Positions 11,994 to 20,813 of a stretch of DNA of 64,000 nt are shown here, piece by piece. The notes below the pieces were generated by a model. The model saw only the letters and a program-made list of their open reading frames with translations. It made no database searches and had not been told where the DNA came from. Position 1 is the first letter of the stretch. Every line of letters begins with the position of its first letter. Both the position numbers and the translations under genes were made by a program. The stretch spans positions 58,652,255 to 58,716,254 of the forward strand of contig OZ008371.1 of the NCBI GenBank assembly GCA_963931995.1, given 5' to 3'. The DNA is from Phaonia tiefii (taxonomy: Eukaryota > Arthropoda > Insecta > Diptera > Muscidae).

Positions 11994-12914
11994 CCCCGTA
12001 TTCAGTTCTTGCGAAATTTTCGTAACAAATTTTGTCATTTATCTCTAAACGGAAATTTTTGCTGCGGAGAGTTACCACATGTCTATGATTTACCTTGCAA
12101 TTATTTCATTTATAATACCTTTACGCACACCATTTAATTTTTACCGCATGCGGTGTTACTTTTGGTTGTTAAAACCATAGATAAAGGAAATAAGTAGATA
12201 TCCCACAGGCGTTGTCAAGTACTGCCACTAGATGCTGTGTTGTCGTTTTGTAACTTTCATTGACGTTTCTCATAACATTCACTGACGTTTATTCAACAGT
12301 GTGGGACATTTTTTCAATACAAAAATAGAATCATTTTCCAGGTTGTGCTATTCAAACAACTAATTTAGTTTTTTTCATGTCGTTGTGTTCCCCACTTCCA
12401 AGTTAAATTTGGTTATTTTGATTGTATCTTTTTGTTTACTGTTATTTTTGGTGTTCGTTTCTGTTGAATTTGAGAGCAACGGACCAAAAAACAAAATCCT
12501 TGTTGATGTTGCCTACCACACCTATTGTTAGCACCTGTTCTAAATACATCTTGCAAGGTATATTTTGTTTGGGATCAAACGTTGTAATTATTGCATCCAG
12601 CTCCATCTAGAAAATATCCCATTGAACAAGAAATTTCTCAAGGCATGTGCGATATCTAGTTAATTCCTTTATCTATGGTTAAAACTATCGAAATGTCAAA
12701 ATTCCGGTCCCAAACAATTATCAAACAATTGTTTTCGTACGAAATAAGTTTGACGTAACAACCCTGTATTTGATTTTGCTTACGAAATTTTCGTAAAGAG
12801 CTGAGTACCAAGCAAATGAAAAGTGATCGAAATTTTCGGTTCATGAAATTGTCGTTATTTTTTATACACGTATTTCTTATGGCAACGAGAATTTCATGAA
12901 AGCTGAATACCGGG
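11993..12914. mobile_element. MITE family F, copy 1, with a hAT MITE inside
   Basis: The terminal inverted repeats are CCCCGTATTCAGTTCTTGCG at the left and, reversed at the right, CCCGGTATTCAGCTTTCATG. The body includes the CGCATGCGGTGTTACTTTTG segment. Related copies lie at about 13090-13745 (ends damaged) and 36437-36842. The copy is lengthened from about 420 to 922 bp by a hAT-type insertion at 12176-12677. A frame of about 60 codons recurs in copies 1 and 3 (SSLRKFRxQNQxQGCY), probably because the copies are young rather than because it is coding. Confidence 0.7.
12176..12677. mobile_element. hAT-type MITE J1 inside family F copy 1
   Basis: Perfect 14-bp terminal inverted repeats, CATAGATAAAGGAA and TTCCTTTATCTATG, are flanked by the exact 8-bp duplication GTTAAAAC (12168-12175 and 12678-12685). 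A segment (CACTGACGTTTATTCAACA and following) recurs as a fragment at about 51405-51490. It is non-coding. Confidence 0.9.
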
Positions 12915-13089
12915 CTTAAGAGTTTGAATAGTCTGTTTTATGAGCCAAAAGAAAACTGAGTTGGATTTAACAATTTCAATGCGAACGAAAAAATAAAATT
13001 TATTCCAAACCGTTCATTAGTAATTTGGGATTTCCGATTTTTCGAATGTGCTGTTACCTGAATAAACAAACATTTAACTCGCATTCAAG

Positions 13090-13745
13090 TGAATGGGTTT
13101 CGTTCACTATAATTTTTCCCTTACAGAGTTCTACATCAAAATCTTGGTATTTATCTCTAACCCGAAAATTGTTGTAGCGAAGAATTACCACCTATCTTTG
13201 ATTTACCTTGCAAATATTTCATTAATAATTCCTCTTCGCACTCTATTTTATTTTTTAACGCATGCGGTGTTACTTTTGGTTGTTAAAAGCATGGATTAAT
13301 TTATACATAGATTTGTCAACTCGCTCATCGGTTTACTGAACGAAGCGAAGCGAACTTGTGGAAGTTGCTAGTTTCAACGTTAAGAGAAGAATTCTGTCGC
13401 TGAGGTTTGATAAACACAGCTGAAATTGTTACTGTGAATGTAAAAAATATGTGAATATATGAACATCGCGAATGTACAAAATTAAAAATGCAGGAGTTTG
13501 TTCGATGTTCGCACTATATGTTGTAACTAAAAAGCAAAACAGCTGACAGAAGTTCGTTTCCTTATGGAAGAACACAAAGTAGAACGTCAGATGAGACGGA
13601 TAACAAATTAATCTATGGTTAAAATATTCGTAATGTCAAAATTCGAATAATCAAAAAATTGTTTTCGTACGAAATAACTTTGGCGTATCAGCCCTGTAAT
13701 TGATTTTGCTTACGAAATTTTTTCCAAAAAACAGTACTAGGCAAA
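13090..13745. mobile_element. MITE family F, copy 2, with a different hAT MITE at the same site
   Basis: This matches the interior of family F copy 1 on both sides of the insertion point: the CGCATGCGGTGTTACTTTTG side on the left, and the GTCAAAATTC and TGATTTTGCTTACGAAATTT side on the right. The outer ends are not clean. Insertion J2 splits it at the position that J1 occupies in copy 1. Confidence 0.65.
13290..13617. mobile_element. hAT-type MITE J2 inside family F copy 2
   Basis: The ends CATGGATTAATTTATAC and, reversed, CATAGATTAATTTGTTAT form the inverted repeat. The flanks are GTTAAAAG (13282-13289) and GTTAAAAT (13618-13625), identical at 7 of 8. The right subterminal block (CGTCAGATGAGAC) is shared with family B hAT MITEs, so J2 probably belongs with family B. 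Its interior differs from J1. Confidence 0.8.
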
Positions 13746-13764
13746 TGAAAAGTAAAAGAAATTG

Positions 13765-14040
13765 TGTTTGCAAAGAGGTGTTATTTCGGACTAAGCAAGC
13801 ACCTCAGATATAATATCCTCTCTCTCGAGAAACAAAGATCCAACGCTATCAGACTCTCATACAAACTGTCTTGGCTTTATGACGCAGACTCAGGGGTTAT
13901 ATATACATATAGAACGTATTATTATATAGAAATATGGGTTATACCGAAAAATGCATGGTCCTATAATAGAAAACGGCGAGTATCGACGACGGGTGAATCA
14001 CGAGCTATATAATCTGTATCCCGACATGGATATATAGTGA
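13765..14040 (+). mobile_element. RTE-clade LINE, C-terminal fragment
   Basis: This reads on + as the thumb and C-terminal coding of the RTE family: the TTATTTCGGACTAAGCAAGC block (FGLSK in intact copies), the CAGACTCTCAT block, then AACGGCGAGTA and GAGCTATATAATCTGTATCC (ENGEYRRR...ELYxLYSD). It is frameshifted throughout and truncated on both sides. Confidence 0.75.
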
Positions 14041-14085
14041 CGAGCAAAATTGTAACAGGATTCCCATTATAGGAATAAAGCTTTA

Positions 14086-15877
14086 GGGTAGTATTCTAAA
14101 AGTCGCGAAAGTGAATGTAAACGCAAAAGCCAACACGAACGCCAAAGTCAACAAAATGGTAGCTTATACATCACTTCGCGCTTCAAATAAAAAATAATAG
14201 GTTAGAAAAAGTTATCTTGGGTGAAGTGCTTACATTGAAAATGATTAGAAAAGATATCTCTATTTCAATAGATCAACAGATTTTAAGACTGACCCGAAAT
14301 TAAGGGATGCGATCAACCTTTCTACGGAGAGTACAAATACAAACAATATTTAAGGAAATGCACATAGAGTGTATAAAAAACGTATGTTATTTTGGGTTGC
14401 AATATCGAATAAACTTTCCAATCTATATGTATGTTGTCTTTGCAAAAACACGTGTCATTTGACCGTATTTAAAATGTATTAGTTCCTTTGTTTAATAATG
14501 CCAAGTGATGTCTATAATTTTTCAAATATACATAATTATAATAGTTTTGCAAAGCATTTTTTTTTTTATTTATTTCTCTTCATATACATAACCGAGCCAT
14601 TAGGCCTTATATGGTTACAAAATTTCTACCTAATCCCTTCAATGGATAAATATTTAAATATCTTTTTTAATTTACCATAATTAGAAATTACTTCATCAGT
14701 TCAATTACAATTTTTGGATAATAACTTTAAAGTAATTTAAAATATAAAATGTATTTGGGTACATTCATTAATTGTTATAAAAAGAACTTTCCATTTCTAA
14801 TTTTATTATTGTAAATAAGAATTTAAGTGAGTAAACAATATAAAAAAAATTTCAGCCGTCGATTGCATTTCATCCAAAATTGTCAACTACTTATAAGCAG
14901 AGCTCGCAAAATTTGCTCAACCAATTTTTTTGCGTGGTTTGCTCACTCACACGACCGAAAAAATGAGACGGAATCGTCTCATAGGCTTTAGTTTATGGCA
15001 TATAGGCGTCATTTGATGTTGATATTAATAAACAAAAGAACCAATACATTTTAAATACCGCCAAACATAGATTAATACTTAGAGTAGATCTACTAGTTCT
15101 CCCACCAAATTTATGACATTTGGCCTGGTGTGATATTTACGTTTTATGTTGAAATGAATTGCTTTACTAATACCAGATAGAGGCAATGGTTCAAAACAAC
15201 GAACAAAATAACAACAACGGCATTTCGTTTTGTGTGTTAAAATTATTGTGTTAAATACAACACAAATGTATGCTAACAATAACAGTCAATAAAAAAGTTT
15301 AAAACACATTTAAATTTCACAGTTTTTCACCAAAATGGCATGAAAAATTAAAGCAAGAAGTTATTGTAATTCCACCTGGTGTGTGTCACTTTTCGTCAAA
15401 CATCTCTCTATCACACCGACCGCATCACGAAGAGTGTGAAAGGAAACGTCAGATGAGCAAAATATTCTCTCTAGTCTGAGATTACTCTATGCCGCCAAAT
15501 GGCATGTGATTTTGAATAGATAACTAATTTAATATAGATTGGAAAATTTATTCGACATTGCAACCTACAATAACATGGGTTTTTTACACATTTTCTGTGA
15601 ATATTGTTGGTATTTGCAGTATTATAAATAATATCAATATTAAAATTTGTTGATCTATTGAAATAGACTTAAATTTTTTAATCTTTTTCATTCTGCGCAT
15701 TTCACTCAAGATAAGTTTTTCTAGTCTATAATTGTTTATTTTAGTTGGGCAACTCTATAAACCACAAATGTCAGTGACAGCTTTAGTAAGCAAACGCAAG
15801 CGGGAAGTGATGTATAAGCGACCATTTTTTGACCTTCACTTTATACGTTCACTTTTGGGACTTTTACAATACTACCC
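14086..15877. mobile_element. PIF/Harbinger-type element G1 with a hAT MITE inside
   Basis: The terminal inverted repeats are GGGTAGTATTCTAAAAG and, reversed, GGGTAGTATTGTAAAAG (16 of 17 identical). They are flanked by the trinucleotide duplication TTA (14083-14085 and 15878-15880), typical of PIF/Harbinger. A second copy is at 16044-16923. The interior has no transposase that I can recognise. It is extended by the family B hAT MITE at 15066-15491. Confidence 0.75.
15066..15491. mobile_element. hAT-type MITE, family B, inside Harbinger element G1
   Basis: This 426-bp element begins CATAGATTAATACTTAGAGT and ends ATTACTCTATG. It has an exact 8-bp duplication CCGCCAAA (15058-15065 and 15492-15499). 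On the minus strand it holds an open frame (15079-15279) with the motif HKTKCRCCYFVRCFEPLPLS, present almost unchanged in the copies at 32002, 32405 and 50019-50329. No transposase domain is seen; it must depend on a hAT transposase in trans. Confidence 0.9.
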
Positions 15878-15884
15878 TTAGTTT

Positions 15885-17165
15885 GCTGCATGGTCTATAG
15901 AATAGAGTAATGACGTATAGAGACGCCAATTCTCTCAGTAAATTGATGACATTTGGTGTGTTGCAGATGGACTGTTCGATGTAGGAAAGTATTGCTTTAA
16001 TAATTCCAGATAGATGCAATGGCTCAAACCATCTCAATACTAAGGGTAGTATTCTAAAAGTCCCGAATGTGAACGTTAACGCAAACGCGAACGCCGAAGT
16101 CAAAAAAATGGTAGTTTATATATCACTTCGCGTTTGTTTACGAAAGCTGTCACTGACATATGCGGTTTATAGAGTTGCCAAACTAAAATAAACAATTATG
16201 GATCAGAAAAAGTTATCTTGAGTGAAATGCTCAGAATGAAAAAGATTACAAAATTTAGCTCCATTTCAGTAGATCAACAGATTTTAAGATTGCTATTATT
16301 TATAATACTGCAAATACCAACAATATTCACATAAAATGTGTAAAAAATCTATGTTATTTTGGGGTTCAATGTCCAATAAATTTCCCCATCTATATTAAAT
16401 TAGTTGTCTTTTGAAAAACACGTGCCATTTGGCGGTATGTATTGATTATAATGTATTGGTTCTTTTGTTTATTATTGTCAACATTAACTGATGTCTATAA
16501 TGTTTAAATATAATTATAATAGTTTTGCAATGCATTATTTATTTTAACGTTCCATTATAGAATTTCAGTGCGTAAACAGTATAATGTTGAATTATTTAGT
16601 TTGAGCTCTATCCGTTGAATGCATTTCAGCCAAAATTGGCAACTACTTATAAACAATGAAATGTAAAATACTTCCATCTTCTGCCTGTACTCGATCGACA
16701 TTTTTTCTTTAAATTTGTAATTTCTTCAACTAACGCGAAGAACTATGGCGTGTTCAATTTGACAGCTGAAGTGATCAAAAACGTTGCGATGCGTTTTATA
16801 AACTACCCATTAAATAACGTAAATCAACGCAGGTAGTCACCGAACAGCTGTAACGTTTTACAAACTACCAAAACGACAAAAGTAACGCGAAGTGACTGAT
16901 TCACGACTTATAGAATACCACCCTAAATCAGCAACGTCATTTCGATTTGTGCGGTAACATTTTTGTGTAAATACACCACAAATATATACTAACAATAAAA
17001 TATAACAAAAAATACGGTTAAATATCAGTTTTTCGTCAAAACGACATGAAAAATTTAAGTCAAAAATTTTTGTAATTCCACCTGGTATAAGATGGGTATA
17101 AGTCAATTTACGTCAAATAAGTCTCTATCGCACCGACCGCACCACGGTTCTTGAAATACATAAAG
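15885..17165. mobile_element. Diverged family B relative, split by Harbinger element G2
   Basis: The flanks of G2 together resemble one family B element: left side GGTCTATAGAATAGAG, TTGATGACATTTGG and GATGCAATGGCTCAAACC; right side CAGCAACGTCATTTCGATTT, TTCCACCTGG and CACCGACCGCA. The minus-strand family B frame is still partly open on both sides (WFEPLHLSGIIKAIL and, beyond G2, YICGVF). The outer 8-bp duplication was not found. Confidence 0.6.
16044..16923. mobile_element. PIF/Harbinger-type element G2
   Basis: The ends GGGTAGTATTCTAAAAGTC and, reversed, GGGTGGTATTCTATAAGTC match at 17 of 19 positions. TAA is duplicated at 16041-16043 and 16924-16926. The body shares the AAGTCAAAAAAATGG, ATATCACTTCGCG and GTCACTGAC segments with G1. 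It inserted into a diverged family B element. No transposase was recognised. Confidence 0.78.
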
Positions 17166-17249
17166 CAACTATTATATAATTTACTTTTATTGACTATATG
17201 ACAACCTCATGAGGTCAGACGTCTTACACATATTAATTAAACAAACAAA

Positions 17250-18917
17250 TTAAACAAATTTCAACATATTCTTCCAACTGGCTATATTCTTCGCCTTTTC
17301 TCGCCAGTTGGTAACAGCAAGGATACGGAGGGATTCTTCTGCCTGGTCTTTCCAGCGGAGTCTTGGTCGTCCTCTTTTCCTGCTTCCATCGGGTACGTTA
17401 TCAAAAATCTTTCGCGCTGGCTCATCTTCATCCATTCTGATAACATGGCCTAGCCAACGCAATTGGCACACTTTGATTCGTCTAGCTATGTCCACGTCAG
17501 AATAGAGACTATATAGCTCTGCGTTCCAGCGACGTCGGTACTCGCCGTTTTCCCTAACAGGCCCATATATTTTACGGAGAATTTTTCTCTCGAAAACTCC
17601 CAGGTGTTTTTCATCCGCTTGCGATATGACCCAAGTTTCGGAGCCATATGTCAAGACAGGTAAAATGAGAGTCTGATATAGCTGGACTTTTGTCCGTCGA
17701 GAGAGGGCTTTGTTACTAAACTGCTTGCTGAGCCCAAAATAACATATATTTGCAAGCACAATTCTCCTATCTATCTCCAGGCTGACGTTGTTGTCCTTGT
17801 TCACGGCGGATCCCAGGTAGACAAATTCATCTACCACTTCAAAATTAAATCGGTTGTCAACGTTCAAGTGCGGACCAAGTCGAGAGGTTTCTCTAGTCGT
17901 TAACACCATCAATTTTGTCTTGCCCTCATTAACTCGCAAATTTCGCCCAATGATGTCTATGTCGTCAGCATACGCCAGCAACATATGGCCTTTCGTGTTA
18001 ATGGTCTTGTTCGTATTTACTGCAGCCTTTCTCATTATTATCTCCATTAAGATGTTGAAGAGATTGCACGAAAGTGTGTCGCCTTGTCTAAGTCCTCGCT
18101 TGGTACAGAATGGTTCAGTGAGGTCTTTCCCCACTTTCACGGCTGATTTGGTGTTGGTCAGCGTCATTCTACAGAGGCGGATCAGTTTTGCCGGAATACC
18201 AAGTTCAGACATAGCTTCGTACAGTTTTCCCCGTATGGGGCTATCGAAAGCAGCTTTGTAATCGACAAAAAGGTGGTATGTATCGATTTGCTTTTCGTGG
18301 GTCTTTTCCAGGATTTGGCGTAGCGTGAATATTTGGTCAGTTGTGGACTTGCCTGGTCTAAAACCACACTGATAAGGTCCAATCAGGTTTTCAATAATTG
18401 GCTTTAGTCTTTCACATAATACGCTCGACAAGACCTTATACGCGATGAATAAAAGACTGATACCGCGATAGTTGGAACAGACACACGGATCACCCTTTTT
18501 GAATACAGAACATAATACACTGAGACTCCAGTCGTCGGGCATAGATTCCCCCAGCCATATACCGCATATCGTTTGATGCATGTGGGCTATCAGTCCTACG
18601 CCACCTGCCTTACAAAGTTCAGCGGGTAGGCCATCCGCACCCGCGGCTTTATTATTCTTCAGGCTGGAGATCGCCGTTCTAATCTCGTCTTGGCTGGGGG
18701 GTGGGGGGGGGGTACAATCTATGCTATCTTCCACTATCATTACCTCCTGATCTTCAGTGGAAGAATCTGAGTGGAGTAGTGCTGAAAAGTTGTCTCTCCA
18801 CATTTTGAGCACACACTGCTTCTCAGTCACCAGATTTCCATTCCGATTATTAGGCCCGTTGGTCGATCTTCTTACCCTCTGGAAAAACTTTCGCGATTCA
18901 CCATTCATCCTGCACAT
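17250..18917 (-). pseudogene. RTE reverse transcriptase, long open C-terminal part
   Basis: This is 555 codons open. In order it has the linker to the palm (SRKFFQRVRR; KNNKAAGADGLPAELCK near residue 90), the fingers and palm (FKKGDPCVCSNYRGISLL, CGFRPGKSTTDQIF, HLFVDYKAAFDS), RGLRQGDTLSCNLFNILME, the catalytic LAYADDIDIIGRN (DNA about 17952-17990), VVDEFVYLGSAVNKD and the C-terminal QLRWLGHVIRMDEDEPARKI and GRPRLRWKDQ. Compared with the 2.4-kb copy it lacks about 20 residues just after YADDIDIIGR, an in-frame deletion. Its N-terminal neighbour at 18905-19138 is in another frame; a one-base slip in the T run near 18955-18961 separates them. The long open span implies a recent copy. Confidence 0.88.
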
Positions 18918-19138
18918 TTCGGTTCTTTCACTCTCTCTCTGCTCCCACTGCCATTTTTTTGCCTAAATAATTGGTTTTCCTCCCTTCTCAGCCTCTTGTA
19001 CCGCTCACTCGCAGCACGCGTTGTAACTGACTGTTTCGTTGCCATACGTGCAGCGTCTTTTTCATCAGTTGCAATGCGACATTCTTCGGCGTACCATGGC
19101 TTATCCTTCTGCGGTTTTTGATAGCCAAGTTCAGTCAT
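18905..19138 (-). pseudogene. RTE middle segment between endonuclease and reverse transcriptase
   Basis: It reads MTELGYQKPQKDKPWYAEEC followed by a Lys- and Arg-rich helix (RYKRLRREENQLFRQK). This joins the endonuclease part (interrupted by the R1-clade insertion upstream) to the reverse transcriptase frame at 18917 through a one-base frameshift in the homopolymer near 18955. The start codon shown is internal to the original protein. Confidence 0.8.
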
Positions 19139-19517
19139 TGCAGCGATTTCCGCGTGTGGTTCAGCGCGGAAGTGTTTTTTCGGTGTTCTTATCAGAAAAT
19201 ATTCCCACCGTGTTTACTCCGGAAGTACTCGTGCGAATTCGATAATTTTTGCGTCACACGTTAGCTGACAGTTCGGTGAAGCGTGTGAAGAAAAGATCTC
19301 GTCGATCCGACATCGGGGAGCCGAGATATAGGCGTTGCAATTTGTGGTCAAATTTTGCCTGTGTTATTGCATAGCGGCAGCAGACCGCGTGGTTGTTTGC
19401 CGGCCCTATAGCTAATACATTGGTGCGTGTGTTTGTCCATAGCGGGTGAGTTGTTTGTTTGCCGTATTTGATTATAGTTGTGTGTAGTAGGGCAGGGGCG
19501 GATACTTTGCCAGTTCG

Positions 19518-20813
19518 ATGGTGGGTAAAAGGCCCAGGTCGAAGGGGCCCCGTGCTGGTGCTGGTGAAGGGGTAGCAGAGGATGCTGCTATGCCTGGTGG
19601 GAGTGTCAGGCATTCCGATTCTGAGGCTGAGGAGAGTTGTGGAGTGCCGCTAACTGGTGCAAAGAGGCAAAAGTCGGTCGACTCATTGCTGGACGACGAT
19701 GGTGAAGTGTTTGCCGTTCCTGCTGCAGTGAGTGCAGCTTCGATGAGGGTTAGCAGGCCCAGGAGTAGAGCCGCTGCGGGAGAGACTGCCAGAGCAAGCG
19801 GAGATTATATGACGCGGCTGAAGGCCATCACCAACGATTTGTGTGGTGTGGTTTTGGAGGAAGGTGCCAATGTTGGGCTGGCCAAGTCAGTTATAGAGAG
19901 AGCTGGCAGATACGAGGTGCTGCTGATGTCGCTTGTGGCGGAAAATGAGCGCTTAAGAGGACGTTTGGAGGTGTACGACGCCGTTGGAGTTGGCAGAGGG
20001 ACATTGGCTGCACCTAGTGCGCCAATGATGCCTTCCCCGGTAGTCCAGGCAGCGCGTGGTGTACCAGCTGCGCCGGTACCTAAGCCCGTGGAGACGTGGT
20101 CGGTGGTTGTAAGAGGCAAAGAGGCCTCAACGTCTAAGGAGGTCGTCGAAAAGGTAGTGGAGCAAGTTGCCCCTTCCTTGGGTGTCCGAGTGAACGAAGT
20201 GCGTGCAGCGGGTAGCGGTGGTGCCATTATCCGCACCCCGTCGGTGGCTGAGAGGCAGAAGATTGCGGAGAGCGGAAAATTCTCGGAGGTGGGCCTGGTT
20301 GTGTCTGTGAGTGACAAACTTGGGCCCAGAGTAGTTGTGCAGAGAGTACATGCCGAGATTTCCACAGATGAATTCATGGGCGACCTGTACAAGATGAATT
20401 TCGCGGAGAAGATGTCGCAGAGCGAGTTTGCGAGAAGTGTGAGGCTCGTTAGCGCGCCATGGCGCCCAGATGCGGGTCTTGTGAACGTAATGCTCGAGTG
20501 TACCCCGCGAGTGGCGGAACAGTTGGATTCATCGGGAGTGTACATTAAGTGGTTCCGCTTTATTGTGCGGCAGCAGGAGGTGATCCAGACATGCTTTAGG
20601 TGCTGTGGTTTTGACCATAGGGCAGCAGAGTGCCGGTTTAAGGAGGCGGTGTGCCGCAGGTGCGGATTTGCGGGTCACTTGGCCCAGCAGTGTTCCAGCG
20701 CGTTGCGATGCCGCAATTGTGAGATGAAGGGATGGGCGTCTGACCACTCGATGATGTCATTATTGTGCCCCGTGTATGCTGGTAGAGTGGCGAGGAGCAA
20801 CGCACGACACTAA
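19518..20813 (+). CDS. R1-clade ORF1 (Gag-like nucleic-acid-binding protein)
   Basis: This is an intact frame of 431 residues. The N-terminal third is basic and low in complexity (KRPRSKGPRAGAG; acidic SDSEAEESCG), followed by a helical segment (about residues 90-155) and a Pro- and Ala-rich linker. The C-terminus holds zinc knuckles of the CX2CX4HX4C type: CFRCCGFDHRAAEC and CRRCGFAGHLAQQC, then a third, longer knuckle starting CRNCEMKGWASDH. Such ORF1 proteins bind element RNA and form the ribonucleoprotein that carries it to its target. The stop (TAA at 20811-20813) overlaps the ORF2 start region, suggesting coupled translation. Being intact while ORF2 is broken fits a young copy. Confidence 0.88.
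   Translation: MVGKRPRSKGPRAGAGEGVAEDAAMPGGSVRHSDSEAEESCGVPLTGAKRQKSVDSLLDDDGEVFAVPAAVSAASMRVSRPRSRAAAGETARASGDYMTRLKAITNDLCGVVLEEGANVGLAKSVIERAGRYEVLLMSLVAENERLRGRLEVYDAVGVGRGTLAAPSAPMMPSPVVQAARGVPAAPVPKPVETWSVVVRGKEASTSKEVVEKVVEQVAPSLGVRVNEVRAAGSGGAIIRTPSVAERQKIAESGKFSEVGLVVSVSDKLGPRVVVQRVHAEISTDEFMGDLYKMNFAEKMSQSEFARSVRLVSAPWRPDAGLVNVMLECTPRVAEQLDSSGVYIKWFRFIVRQQEVIQTCFRCCGFDHRAAECRFKEAVCRRCGFAGHLAQQCSSALRCRNCEMKGWASDHSMMSLLCPVYAGRVARSNARH

Noticed and set aside
11626..12078. A 150-codon minus-strand frame as a gene
   Set aside because: It crosses the family E hairpin and the end of a family F MITE, so it is built from unrelated repeat pieces.
17854..18261. A 135-codon plus-strand frame
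   Set aside because: It is antisense to the RTE reverse transcriptase coding frame.
19805..20545. A 246-codon minus-strand frame opposite R1-clade ORF1
   Set aside because: It is the complementary shadow of a GC-rich real ORF with zinc knuckles, with no motif of its own.
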